From Amblyomma americanum (lineage: Eukaryota; Arthropoda; Arachnida; Ixodida; Ixodidae), in contig NC_135498.1 in the NCBI RefSeq assembly GCF_052857255.1, positions 115,010,634 through 115,074,633 on the forward strand: 64,000 nucleotides of DNA. The letters run 5' to 3'. The translations under genes and the position numbers were made by a program. Every line of letters starts with the position of its first letter. The stretch's first letter is position 1. Positions 42,743 to 54,775 of this stretch are shown here, piece after piece. Under the pieces are notes generated by a model that worked only from the letters and a program-made list of their open reading frames with translations, was not told where the DNA came from and did no database searches.

Positions 42743-43699
42743 CAGCAGTCTGATTATTTTGGGTCTTTCGCGATTCTACTTACAGACTGCACTACCTACA
42801 GCAGTACAAGTTACTACGCCTCATGTGTATATGCATGCAAGAACCAGTCTTGAATATATGCAGGCACCTAAGCCGAGGTCGTCGCTTTGAAAAACAAGAA
42901 CATTGAGCGGGCCGTCATCATATGCCTTCTGGTGTACTACCTGAAAAACCTGAGCTACCCGCATGCATTTTCGCAGACACTTAGTTTGTTGCAAAAACTC
43001 CTAAGACATCAAGAGCGAACACCACGTGGGGTTATCTCCAACCGATTGAGGTGCTTTTGGCACTCTTAAAGAAAACAATTGTCTAATAATACGGTTACAA
43101 AAAATCGTTCTGACACAAACGACATATGTAGCTATAGATAATTTTCTTGCAGAAAAACTTTTCTGTTACACAGTTCATGTAATGAATGTATATTTTGTAT
43201 TTTTATTAAAGTGTTTTTTATTTTTATTCCTTTTACAATAATTTGTTTCGCATCTGGGCAAAGGTCTGAGACCTATTCACTTGCATTTGTCATGCTTCTG
43301 CGTATGCCGAATAAGTTCGCCATTCCATATGTAGCCATGGGCTACCGTATACATGCGCACATTGAAAATTTATGGATCAGGAAGGTGATAGACTATTAGG
43401 CCAAGAAAAAGCACGGTTAACGTAACTCTATATTTGATCAAAGGGCACTAATCATATTTATTATACGCAGTGAAATGAAACTACATTTCGCTGTACATGG
43501 GAACCGAGGCCACAAACTCTGCCTGCCCTAGGCGGTGCTCTTAGTTCAATAAGAGATCATTGCACCAGACGAGCGGAGGTTTTGGGCTTGAATTCCATGC
43601 AGCTGTGGTATGCTGTGTTTATCTTACAGGTTAACTTTAAACGTGTACAGCAAAAATACTGCGTAACCTTCTAATTTATATGGTTTTCAGGCGCCTTAA
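42743..43699. other. AT-rich spacer, no gene
   Basis: Only frames of about 60 codons. A possible 3' UTR-like AT-rich part at 43140-43230. Nothing else recognised. Confidence 0.45.
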
Positions 43700-44266
43700 A
43701 TAGACATATACAAAATTTTAAAATGTACGACGTTTTGCATGACGACTTCTTTAGGCCACCTTGCCTCATCTTATCTCGCCATGATCATTCTTACAAAGTC
43801 AATCGCCCAGCCTGTCAGGCATAACTATACGTGCAATCATTCAAACATAGAAGCATAAGTGACTGGAATAACCTACGATCAGTAATTGCTACTGAGGTTC
43901 ACCCAGACAAATTTCACAAAGTGCTGCATACTCACATCAGAATGTGACGTCCCTGCTACCACTTTACTTTTACGAGTTAGCAATCTATCTTTTATGTACC
44001 CTCGAACGCCACTACATTCTTCCAGAAGTTTCTTTTCCATTCATTTTTCCCGTTGTTTTTGCATTCTTAATCTGAACTGTTTAAATTTTTACTATATCGA
44101 TTTGCGCTATAGTGTTGTTATTGTTTATTACTGTACTTGAAAATGATGTCGGTATTTTTGTTCTCTCTTATCTGTTTCGCGCCGTGTTTTCAATGTGCTT
44201 CGTGTGTCCCTCCTGTGTAATAACCTCCCCAAGGGCCTTTACGGTATTCGAATAAATAAATAAAAG
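43700..44266 (+). mobile_element. CR1/L2-type LINE, 5'-truncated 3' end
   Basis: The plus strand reads SDWNNLRSVIATEV then HPDKFHKVL at about 43858-43925, the C-terminal block of L2-type ORF2 (WNxLPxxI). A 3' UTR of about 300 bp follows, ending in CAAGGGCCTTTACGGTATTC and the tail GAATAAATAAATAAAAG. The short tandem tail is typical of L2-like elements. All coding beyond the last approximately 30 codons is missing or decayed. Confidence 0.65.
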
Positions 44267-44444
44267 AAGGTTACTCACTTGGAGGCTGCAGGTTAACCTC
44301 AGTGCAGAAAGTGTTCTGTGTAACCTATAAAAGAGTCATGAACTATAATATAGAGGCTACCATAACTGAAGGGTATGCATAACCTGTAAATTAGAAGCAC
44401 AAAAAATTTGAAAATGTATCCCTTTAATAATGGTTACCAGACAA
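44267..44444. other. Transition from LINE tail to satellite
   Basis: Weak, partial similarity to the satellite (GTGTTCTGTGTAACC near 44310) but no clear monomer. Probably decayed edge units. Confidence 0.35.
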
Positions 44445-46390
44445 AAACTGTAGCGTTACAAAAGTACAGAATGTTCTCTATCTCCCTCACATATGGAGAG
44501 AGGTTGATGATCTTTCGATAATCAACTGAGCTGGTTTGAAGGCATGTGCTGCCGAAAACAGGGGGGGGGGGGAGGTAAATGGAAATAAGAAGCGGCAATG
44601 CTAGCGCAACACAAGTTCACTATTGTGTTCTCTCTCTCTCATCTACAGAGAGAGGTTGAAGATCCACTGATCATCAACAGAGCTGTACTAAAGGGAAGTG
44701 CTCCCCAAAGCAGGGGGACGTAAACGGAAATAAGGACCGGCAACGACAGCGTTACTTAACGACACAATGTGTTCTGTCTCCCTCATCTGCGGAGAGAGGT
44801 CGTAGATCCGCTGATCACCAACCGAGCTGGATTAAAGGCAAGCGCTCCCGAAAGCAGGGGGAGGTAAATGGAAATAAGCAGCGGCAATGGTAGCGTTGAA
44901 CAAGTAAATACCATGTTCTGTCTCCCTCATCTACGGAGAGAGATTGATGCTCTGCTGATCATCAACTTAGCTGTATTAAAGGCATGGGCTCCGCAGGGGG
45001 AGGTAAATGCAAATCGGGAGCGGCAATGGCAGCATTACACAAGTAAAAAATGTGTTCTGTCTCCCTTATTTACAGAGAGAAGTTGATGATCCGCTGATCA
45101 TCAAATGAGCTGGAATTAAGGCAAGCGCTTCCGAAAGCAAGGGAGGTAAAGGAAAATAAGGAGCGGCAATGGTAGCTTTACACAAATACACAATGTGCTC
45201 TGTCTATCTCATCTACGGAGAGAGTTCGATTATCCGTTGATAATCAATCGAGCTGGATTAAAGGCAAGCGCTCCCGAAAGCAGCGGGAGGTAAATAGAAA
45301 TAAGAAGCGGCATTGCTAGCGTTATACTAGTACCGAATGTGTTCTGTCTCCCTCATCTATAGGGAGAGGTTGATGATCCGCTGATCATACACTGATCTGG
45401 ATTAATTCCAAGCGCCCTCCAAGCTAGGGGCAGGTAAATCGAAATAAGGAGCGGTAATGGTAGCGTTACACAAGTAAAGAATGTGTTCTGTCTCCCTCAT
45501 CTATAGGGAGAGGTTGATGATTCGCTGATCATCAAACGAGCTGGATTAAAGGCAAGCGCTAACGAAAGCAGGGGGAGGTGAATAGAAATAAGGAGCAGCA
45601 ATGGTAGCATTACACAAGTACAAAATGTGTTCTGTCTCCCTCATCTATAGGGAGAGGTTGATGATACGCTGATCATCAACTGAGCTGGATTAAATTCAAG
45701 CGGCCTCGAAACCAGGGGGAGGTAAATGGAAATAAGGAGCGGCAATGGTAGCATGACACAAGTACAGAATGTGTTCTGTCTCCCTCATCTATAGGAAGAG
45801 GTTGATGATCCGCTGATCATCAAACGAGCTGGATTAAAGGCAAGCGCACCCGAAACCAGCGGGAGGTAAATAGAAATAAGGAGCGGCATTGCTAGCGTTA
45901 TACTAGTACCGAATGTGTTGTGTCTCCATCATCTACAGAAGAATATTGACGCTCCGCTGATCATCCACTTAGCTGGATTAAAGGCAAGCGCTCCCGAAAG
46001 CAAGCGGAGGTAAATAGAAATAACTAAAGACAATGGCAGCGTTACGCAAGTAAAGAATCTTTTCTGCCTGCCTCATCTACGGAGAGAGGTTGATGACCTG
46101 CTGATCTTCAACTGAGATGCACTAAATCCAAGAGCTCCCGAAAGCTGGTGGAGGTAAATACAAATAAAGAGCGCCAATGGCAGTGTTACACAAGAAAAGA
46201 GTGTGTTCTGTCTGCCTCATCTACGTAGAGAGGCTGATGACCCGCTGATCATCAACCGAGCTGGAATAAAGGTAAACGCTCCTGAAAGAAGGGGGAGGTA
46301 AATAGAAATAAGGAGCGGCAATGGCAGCGTTACGCAAGTAAATAATGTGTTCAATTGGCCTCATCTAGAAAGAGCGGTTGATGATCTGCT

Positions 46391-46481
46391 TATGATCAAC
46401 CTCTTTCTGTAGATGAGGCCTATAGGACACAATCTTTTTTGTGTAACACTGTCATTGCTGCTGCTTATTTCTATTTAACCT
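46391..46481 (-). repeat. Inverted patch within the satellite
   Basis: CTCTTTCTGTAGATGAGGCC through TTGTGTAACACTGTCATTGC to TTATTTCTATTTAACCTT is the reverse complement of a monomer part (GTTAAATAGAAATAAG...GTGTTACACAA...CCTCATCTACAG). The left border coincides with the dyad at 46377-46400. Confidence 0.85.
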
Positions 46482-49400
46482 TCCATCCGCTGATCATCAG
46501 GCGAGCTGGATTAACCACAAGCGCTCCCCAAAGCAGGGTTAGGCAAACGCAAATAAGGAATGGCAATGGCAGCGTTGTACAAGTAAAGAATGTGTTCTGT
46601 CTGTCTCACTACGGAGAGAGGTTTATGATCCGCGGATCATCAACTTAGCTGGATTAAATCCAAGAGCTCCCGAAAGCAGGGGGAAGCAAATGGAAATAAG
46701 GAGCGGCATTGGCAGCGTTACACAAGTACAGAATGTGTTCTGTCTCCCTCTTCTATGGAGAGAGCTTGATGATCCGCTGATCATGCATTGGGCTGGAATA
46801 AATCCAAGCGCTCCCGAAAGCAGGGAGAGATAAATAGAAATAAGGAGCAAAAATGGTAGCGTTACACAAGTACAGAATATGTTCGGTCTCCGTCATATAT
46901 AAAGAAAGGTTGATGCTCCCGTGATCATCAACTTAGCTGGATTAAAGGCAAGCGCTCCTGAAATCAGGGGGAGATAATTGGAAATAATGAGCGGCAATGG
47001 TAGCATTACACAAGTACAGAATGTGTTCTGTCTCCCTCATCTATAGGGAGAGGTTGATGATCCGCTGATCATCAACTGAGCTGGATTAAATCCTAGCGCC
47101 CTCGAAACCAGGGGACGGTAAATGGAAATAAGGAGCGGCAATGGCAACGTTACAGAAGTACAGTATGCGTTCGATCTTCCTCATGTACTCAGAGTGGTTG
47201 ATGACTCGCTAATAATCAAACGAGCTGGATTAAAGGCAAGCGCTAACAAAAGTAGGGGGAGGTAAATAGAAATAAGGAGCGGCATTGGCAGCGTTACCCA
47301 AGTACAGAATGTGTTCTGTCTCCCTCATCTATAGGGAGAGGTTGATGATCCGCTGATCATACACTAATCTGGATTAATTCCAAGCGCCCTCGAAACTAGG
47401 GGCAGGTAAATGGAAATAAGGAGCGGTAATGGTAGCGTTACACAAGTAAAGAATGTGTTCTGTCTCCCTCATCTATAGGGAGAGGTTGATGATCCGCTGA
47501 TCATCAACTGAGCTGGATTAAATTCAAGCGGCCTCGAAACCAGGGGGAGGTAAATGGAAATAAGGAGCGGCAATGGTAGCATGACACAAGTACAGAATGT
47601 GTTCTGTCTCCCTCATCTATAGGAAGAGGTTGATGATCCGCTGATCATCAAACGAGCTGGATTAAAGGCAAGCGCGAACGAAAGCAGCGGGAGGTAAATA
47701 GAAATAAGGAGCGGCAATGGTAGCATTACACAAGTACAAAATGTGTTCTGTCTCCCTCATCTATAGGGAGAGGTTGATGATCCGCTTATCATCAACCTAG
47801 CTGAATTAAAGGCAACCGCGCCCGAAAGGTGCCGGAGGTAACTGGAAAGAAGGAGCGGCATTGGCAGCGTTACCAAGTAATGAATGTGTTCTGTCTGCCT
47901 CATCTGTGGAGCGAGGTTGATGATCGGCTGATCATCAACCGAGCTGGATTAAAGGCAACCGCTCTCGAAAGAAGGGGGAGGTAAACAGAAGTAAGGAGCG
48001 GCGATGCCAGTGTTACACATATAAAGAATGTGTTCTGTCGGTCTCACCTACAGAGAAAGGTTGATGTTCCGCTGATCATCAACAGAGCTCGATTAAAGGC
48101 AAGAGCCCTTGAAAGCAGGAGGAGGTAAACGGAAATAAGGAGCGGCAATGGCAGCGTTACACAAGTAAAGAATGTGTTCTGTCGGTCTCACATACAGAGA
48201 GAGGTTGATAATCCGCTGATCATCAACCGAGCTCGATTAAAGGCAAGAGCCCTTGAAAGCAGGGGGAGGTAAACGGAAATAAGGAGCGGCAATGGCAGCG
48301 TTACACAAGTAAAGAATGTGTTCTGTCGGTCTCACATACAGACAGAGGTTGGTAATCCACTGATCATCAACCGAGCTCGATTAAAGGCAAGAGCCCTTGA
48401 AAGCAGGGGGAGGTAAACGGAAATAAGGAGCGGCAATGGCAGCGTTACACAAGTAAAGAATGTGTTCTGTCGGTCTCACATACAGAGAGAGGTTGGTAAT
48501 CCGCTGATCGTCAACCGAGCTCGATTAAAGGCAAGAGCCCTTGAAAGCAGGGGGAGGTAAACGGAAATAAGGAGCGGCAATGGCAGCGTTACACAAGTAA
48601 AGAATGTGTTCTGTCGGTCTCACATACAGAGAGAGGTTGGTAATCCGCTGATCATCAACCGAGCTCGATTAAAGGCAAGAGCCCTTGAAAGCAGGGGGAG
48701 GTAAACGGAAATAAGGAGCGGCAATGGCAGAGTTACACAAGTAAAGAATGTGTTCTGTCGGTCTCACATACAGAGAGAGGTTGGTAATCCACTGATCATC
48801 AACCGAGCTCGATTAAAGGCAAGAGCCCTTGAAAGCAGGGGGACGTAAACGGAAATAAGAAGCGGCAATGGCAGCGTTGCACAAGTAAAGAATGTGTCCT
48901 GTCGGTCTCAGATAGAGAGAGAGGTTGATAATCCGCTGATCATCAACCGAGCTCGATTAAAGGCAAGAGCCCTTGAAAGCAGGGGGAGGTAAACGGAAAT
49001 AAGGAGCGGCAATGGCAGCGTTACACAAGTAAAGAATGTGTTCTGTCGGTCTCACATACAGAGAAAGGTTGGTAATCCACTGATCATCAACTGAGCTCGA
49101 ATAAAGGCAAGAGCCCTTGAAAGCAGGGGGACGCAAACGGAAATAAGGAGCGGCAATGGCAGCGTTACACAAGTAAAGAATGTGTTCTGTCGGTGTCACA
49201 TACAGAGAGGGGTTGGCAATCCGCTGATCATCAACCGAGCTCGATTAAAGGCAAGAGCCCTTGAAAGCAGGGGAAGGTAAACAGAAATAAGGAGCGGCAA
49301 TGGCAGCGTTACACAAGTAAAGAATGTGTTCTGTCGATCTCACATAGAGAGAGAGGTTGGTAATCCGCTGATCATCAACCGAGCTCGATTAAAGGCAAGA

Positions 49401-49499
49401 GCCGTTGAAAGCAGGGGGAGGTAAACGGAAATAAGGAGCGGCAATGGCAGCGTTACACAAGTAAAGAATGTGTTCTGTCGGTCTCACCTACAGAGAGAG

Positions 49500-51060
49500 G
49501 TTGATGATCCGCTGATCATCAACCGAGCTCGATTAAAGGCAAGAGCTCTTGAAACCAGGGGGAGGTAAACGGAAATAAGGAGCGGCAATGGCAGTGGTAC
49601 ACAAGTAAAGCATGTGTTCTGTCGGTCTCACCTACAGAGATAGGCTGATGATCCGCTGATCATCAACCGAGCTCGATTAAAGGCAAGAGCCCTTGATACC
49701 AGGGGGAGGTAAACGAAAATAAGGAGCGGCAATGGCAGTATTACACAAGTAAAGAATGTTTTCTGTCGGTCTCACCTACAGAGAGAGGTTGATGATACGC
49801 TGATCATCAACCGAGCTCGATTAAAGGCAAGAGCTCTTGAAAGCGGGGGGAGGTGAACGGAAATAAGGAGCGGCAATGGCAGCGTTACACAAGTAAATAA
49901 TGTGTTCTGTCTCCCTCATCTACAGAGAGTGGTTGCTGATCCACTTATCATCAACAGAGCTGGATTAAAGGCAAACGCGCCCGAAAGTTGCCGGAGGTAA
50001 CTGGAAAGAAGGAGCGGCAATGGCTGCGTTACATATGTAAAGAATGTGTTCTGTCTGCTTCATCTGCGGAGAGAGGTTGATGATCGGGTGATCTTAAACC
50101 AAGCTGGAATAAAGGCAACCGCTCCTGACAGATGGGGGAGGTAAATAGAAGTAAGGAGCGGCAATGGCATGTGTTACACAAGTAAAGAATGTGTTCTGTC
50201 AGTCTCACCTAAAGAGAGAGGTTGATGATCCGCTGATCATCAACCGAGCTCGATTAAAGGCAAGAGCTCTTGAAACCAGGGGGAGGTAAACGGTAATAAG
50301 GAGCGGCAATGGCAGTGCTACACAAGTAAAGAATGTGTTCTGTCGGTCTCACCTACAGAGATAGGCTGATGATCCGCTGATCATCAACCGAGCTCGATTA
50401 AAGGCAAGAGCCCTTGATACCAGGGGGAGGTAAACGAAAATAAGGAGCGGCAATGGCAGTATTACACAAGTAAAGAATGTTTTCTGTCGGTCTCACCTAC
50501 AGAGAGAGGTTGATGATCCGCTGATCATCAACCGAGCTCGATTAAAGGCAAGAGCTCTTGAAAGCGGGGGGAGGTGAACGGAAATAAGGAGCGGCAATGG
50601 CAGCGTTACACAAGTAAATAATGTGTTCTGTCTCCGTCATCTACAGAGAGTGGTTGCTGATCCGCTTATCATCAACAGAGCTGGATTAAAGGCAAACGCG
50701 CCCGAAAGTTGCCGAAGGTAACTGGAAAGAAGGAGCGGCAATGGCTGCGCTACATATTTAAAGAATGTGTTCTGTCTGCCTCATCTGCGGAGAGAGGTTG
50801 ATGATCGGGTGATCTTAAACCAAGCTGGAATAAAGGCAACCGCTCCTGACAGATGGGGGAGGTAAATAGAAGTAAGGAGCGGCAATGGCATGTGTTACAC
50901 AAGTAAAGAATGTGTTCTGTCAGTCTCACCTAAAGAGAGAGGTTGATGATCCGCTGATCATCAACCGAGCTCGATTAAAGGCAAGAGCTCTTGAAAGCAG
51001 GGGGAGGTAAACGGTAATAAGGAGCGGCAATGGCAGCGTTACACAAGTAAAGAATGTGTT
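49500..51060 (+). repeat. Higher-order repeat: about 721-bp unit of five satellite monomers, two copies
   Basis: The unusual monomer 'GAGAGTGGTTGCTGATCC' with 'AAAGTTGCCGGAGGTAACTGG' occurs at 49931 and again at 50652, i.e. 721 bp apart or five monomers. It is followed both times by the 'GATCGGGTGATCTTAAACC' monomer and a 'CAGTCTCACCTAAAG' monomer in the same order. Confidence 0.85.
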
Positions 51061-51389
51061 CTGTGAGCCTCATCTACGGAGACAGGTTGATGAACTGCTG
51101 ATCATCAAACGAGCTGGATTAAAGCAAGCGCTCCGGATAGCAGCGGGACAGTTGAAATAAGGAGCGGCAATGGCAGCGTTACACAAGTACAGTATGTGTT
51201 CTGTCTCTCTCATCTACAGAGAGTGGTTGATGATCCGCTGATCATCAACTGAGCTGGATTTGAGGTGAGCGCTCCCGAAAAGATGGGGAGTTAAATGAAA
51301 AATAAGGAGCGTCAATGGCAGCGTTATACAAGTACAAAATGCGGTTTGTCTCTCTCATTTACGCAGATTTTTGACAGTGAGCAGTATCA

Positions 51390-52210
51390 CGCCTGAATGA
51401 GCTCCAAACAATTAGTGACGTGAGAAGAGCATTTGTTTGAACTTTGCGAAGGACGTGTGCTTGTTCCGCGTTGAGCGACGGTTAATAATGGTGTAAAATT
51501 GTAAGAATTTCCCTGGTGTTGTAGTATGGTTCTCCCAGTTGCGCTTTGTATGCTGCAGCGTCTTCCGCTAGCGTTGGATTTTGACAGGAGAACGGGGACG
51601 TACTGATATTGATTTGGCGGGTCCTTTTATGAACGAGCTCATTTTACTCTATCACAGCGTGATCAACAGCTAAACGTAGGGTAACTGCAATCTGCGGAGT
51701 GCGATTTTAGCATTCTATTACAATGCGAATAAGGCTGGTTTTCATTAGTCGGCGTTGTATATTGCGAATGACATTACGAGAGTCGGTATAAATGTTGGTG
51801 CCAGTGGTCTGTTGTTTAGGCCGCAGAGAGACTTATTTTATGTCATTTATTATCGCGTTATATTCTAGAAAGGTTATGTTGAGAGGGATGCAAAATGACC
51901 CAGCTTTCCGGATGATCAATGCTGGTTGTCGTGATGCATAAATTGCTTACGCGTATGACCATATATTAGAGCGTTGGCATCCGTGTTGGCATACAAGCCG
52001 CCTCTCTCAAGTGATTTTTGGATTTAGCTTGACGTAGACCATCAGAGAGATCTGGCGTAATTTATTTTCTTTGTATAAAAATGCGATGATACGCGGTCGC
52101 GGGGGCCTTGGTTAACTGCTCTCAGGATGATGGGGGCGTTTCCTGCACGTTTTAGGATGTCATATTCCTGCTGCATGGAAAACAACTGAACAGCTTGCGT
52201 GTCTTTGCAG
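51390..52210 (-). mobile_element. I-type LINE remnant (RNase H region)
   Basis: The minus strand has NIYTDSRNVIRNIQRRL (RNase H block), RTPQIAVTLRLAV, AYKAQLGEPYYNTREIL and LNAEQAHV in order, with stops between. These correspond to the RNase H and following segment of an I-type LINE ORF2. Both ends are undefined. Confidence 0.65.
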
Positions 52211-52249
52211 CCTGTGTTAGGCGAGAGTATGAGAGACCAGTGTGTTCAA

Positions 52250-52567
52250 GTTAATAATAATAATTGGTTTTGGGGGAAAGGAAATGGCGCAGTATCCGTA
52301 TCATATATCGTTGGACAACCGAAGCACGCCGTAAATGAAGAGATGAAGGAGGGAGTGAAAGAAGAAAGGAAGAAAGAGGTGCCGTAGGGGGGGGCTCCAG
52401 AATAATTTCGACCACCTGGGGATCTTTAACGTGCACTGACATCGCACAGCACACAGGCGCCTTAGCTATTTGCCTCCATAAAATTTCAGCCGCCGCGGTC
52501 GGGTTCGAACCCGGGAACTCCGGATCAGTAGCCGAGCGCCCTAACTAATGAGCCACCGTGGCGGGTC
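52250..52567 (-). mobile_element. tRNA-derived SINE, type 2, full length with (AAT)n tail
   Basis: On the minus strand, from 52567: ACCCGCCACGGTGGCTCATT (A box region), then GGGTTCGAACCCG (B box). The shared SINE body includes GATGTCAGTGCACGTTAAAG and GGTGGTCGAAATTATTCTGG. A CTTTC-rich part, GGTTGTCCAACGATATATG and the tail rc of TTAATAATAATAATTGG follow. Longer 3' region than the type 1 copy at 6823-7062. Confidence 0.85.
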
Positions 52568-53025
52568 CTCGTGTTGAAGTTCCTGATTTCAGGTTTTTAC
52601 GGGTAGACCTAGAGAACATCACACATTTTGATGATCCCAAACCCAGGAAAAGCAGTGGGAAGAGAAGCTTCTCTGTCTGCATTGCCGCTGGTTCAAATAC
52701 AGCTCGGACCTGAATTTTCTTCTTCTGGGTGCCATTCTGACAGAAATTGTTAGAACATTTTGGATGATTTTGCCTCTTTATTCACCGTCATGTACACCTT
52801 CAGGTACGGTTGGTGTTCGCTTTAATTTGCCGAGAATGTGAGTTTGAAGTCGTTGACGCGAAAAGCTTAAATAAGTTGTGTTGAAAACGGCATCAGCAGG
52901 CCTCGCTTGAAAGCAGCCAGCACACATCTTTCTCCTCGACGGCTCCGAGTACCTCCTGTCTATTTTAACGACGATTGCTTGAATGCCTGCCGTAAAGGAC
53001 CACCAAAACAGGGTCCATCTCTCAT
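52568..53025. other. Spacer, no gene
   Basis: Mixed composition. A minus-strand frame at 52778-53035 has no recognised domain. Confidence 0.4.
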
Positions 53026-53700
53026 GTGGCTCCAATCAACATGCTTTATTGCGTAGGAGTGCGGCCATCTTCAACCGAAAAGAACGCCGGGTTGAAGTTT
53101 GGAAATAAGAGCGCCCAATTTTCGGTGTCACATCACGTGCCCAGGGCCACTGCAGCAAGTAGACGGGCGTTGTCTGCCCCAATTGCCGCGACCATGTCTC
53201 GAGACAAAGGCCTTGTTTCCGGTGTTTTCCTCCCGCGTGCCAACCGCAAGAGATGGGTGTTTGAAGCACAAGTTTCGACAACATGTTTCTACGCTCTAGC
53301 TGGCCGTACGTTCTGACGTACAGCAGCTTACGCAACCTCGTCGGCATTCTCCTCATTCTCAATCTCAAGCACCTGACGTAGGCACGTCCACAAGTGAGAG
53401 AAAGTGAGATTGTGCGCGAAAGTGAACGCTCAGCCGACTCCCTCCTGGGTGAGGTTATCCTCTACCTATGGCCGTCAGTGAATAAGAGCCCTATATACCT
53501 CGGTATTTATTGTGGCCGAGAGACTCTCCGGTTTGCTTTTGGTGATGTTAAATAATGTAAATAAACCCATTCGTAATCTTTCTCCCATCACCTAACGCCT
53601 TCACTAGACGGCACTCCTGTCTTGGTGGTGGGGACGGGCGTCAACTTGATCGCCGTTCCATCAAGGAGAACTAGCGACCATGAACCCCGATGATGCGCTC
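53026..53700. other. Unclassified GC-rich block with AATAAA, possible transposon part
   Basis: Two overlapping frames on opposite strands (53026-53316 plus, 53036-53368 minus) show no motif. GTAAATAAACCCATTCG at 53560 followed by CTTGGTGGTGGGGACGGG looks like an R-region signal and possible primer-binding site of an LTR element. No second LTR exists in the window, so this is not proven. Confidence 0.25.
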
Positions 53701-54472
53701 TGTTCTTGGAGATGCGGCGACCTACGCTCCGCCGGAGCAGACGAAGCAAGAGGAGGATGACGGTGCAACGCCAACAGGTTTGGCATGTTGGCGCACTGTA
53801 GTGCTCCGCCAGTGGTTACTGAACGATAAAGCATGCAAGCAAAATCCACCACTGTGCGTGAGCGTTGCAAGCAGAAGTTGGTCGCGCCAGGGGAGGCGAA
53901 GGTTTCAATGAGTTCAGCGCAGTACACAGCAGACAGTAATTTTTGTATGATGTTTTGCCTGTAGTGTACGGGTCAGTAATTTATATGGTGACTCTTGGTA
54001 TCAGTAGAGAGTTGACTGCAACGTCAGGTATTCTTACGAAGACTAAAAGAGAAATTTCTCTCTCTCATTCTGCATGTTAAATCATTCCGCAGTATACGAG
54101 GCCTTCACCAGATATAACTAAATTCTCTCATTTATTCAATATGTTCACTTGCTTTGGGCATCGAAATAAAACTGGTGCAATGCGTAATGGTACTTAAAGA
54201 GCATAAGTGAATTTAGCCCCAAAAATTGGTTCTCTAGTCCAATGAACTGCCCCACTGCAGCGATGACTGCATACTGCACCAAATATTTCTGCCTTACATA
54301 GACATCAAGCGTTGACATTTAGCAAGCATTTATGCACCGATTTGGTTGCGTTTGTTTTTTGTACAGTTGCCCATGACGGCGACCGAGCGAACGTCACTGC
54401 AAGCGAAACGTCGTCCACAAGTAAAGCGTTCTTCGCCACTGTATTCAAGAGCATCATTGAAGGTCTTGGTAC
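53701..54472. other. Spacer with short frames, no gene
   Basis: Frames of 60-90 codons on both strands without domains. Confidence 0.4.
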
Positions 54473-54775
54473 ACTCCATGCTGAAGACACTACATATTAA
54501 GATGTTCTCGTTTCTCTTTTCTCGGCCGCTCCTTGCTAAGGCTATTGTGCTGTCGCTTCATAGCATTTATTCATGGTTGCTTTTCTTATTTCCTGAGCGC
54601 TGCTTTTCTGCAGTGAAAGCATCGCTGTGTTTGCGAGGAGTTAATGGCGCCCTCATTCTCACCTCACCCTCGAAAGAGCCTTGATAATTTCGCCGGGTAA
54701 TGGCAGCCTTCTTGTTCGGCTCAGCCGCCGCCGCCGCCGCTTCACGCTGGCGTGCGTGTTTCACCTCAAGTGAGA
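54473..54775 (+). repeat. Diverged direct duplication, copy 1
   Basis: CACTCCATGCTGAAGACAC then ACATATTAAGATGTTCTCG and CCCTCATTCTCACCTCACCC then TCGAAAGAGCCTTGATAATT recur in order at 55597-55880. It carries a (GCC)n stretch at about 54723. Confidence 0.75.

Larger units (their letters stand above)
44445..51372 (+). repeat. 144-bp tandem satellite, about 48 monomers
   Basis: The anchor TGTGTTCTGTC recurs every 144 bp (e.g. GTTCTG at 48176, 48320, 48464). The monomer runs through GAGAGGTTGATGATCC, GCTGATCATCAACC, GAGCTGGATTAAAGGCAAGC, GAAAGCAGGGGGAGGTAAA and GGAGCGGCAATGGCAGCG. Edge units are the most diverged and the middle (48000-49900) the most uniform. Two main subtypes exist: 'CTCCCTCATCTA..GAG' with 'GCTGGATTAAA' on the left, 'CGGTCTCACATACAG' with 'GCTCGATTAAA' on the right. 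No ORF is conserved. Confidence 0.97.

Noticed and set aside
46439..49199. Short frames within the satellite
   Set aside because: They recur with the monomer and break in neighbouring monomers.
44445..51372. CRISPR-like array
   Set aside because: Repeats are contiguous 144-bp monomers without unique spacers, in a eukaryotic context with no cas genes.
53026..53700. 5' LTR and leader of a BEL or gypsy element
   Set aside because: AATAAA and a TGGTGGTGGGG word fit, but there is no second LTR, gag or pol near it. Left as unclassified.
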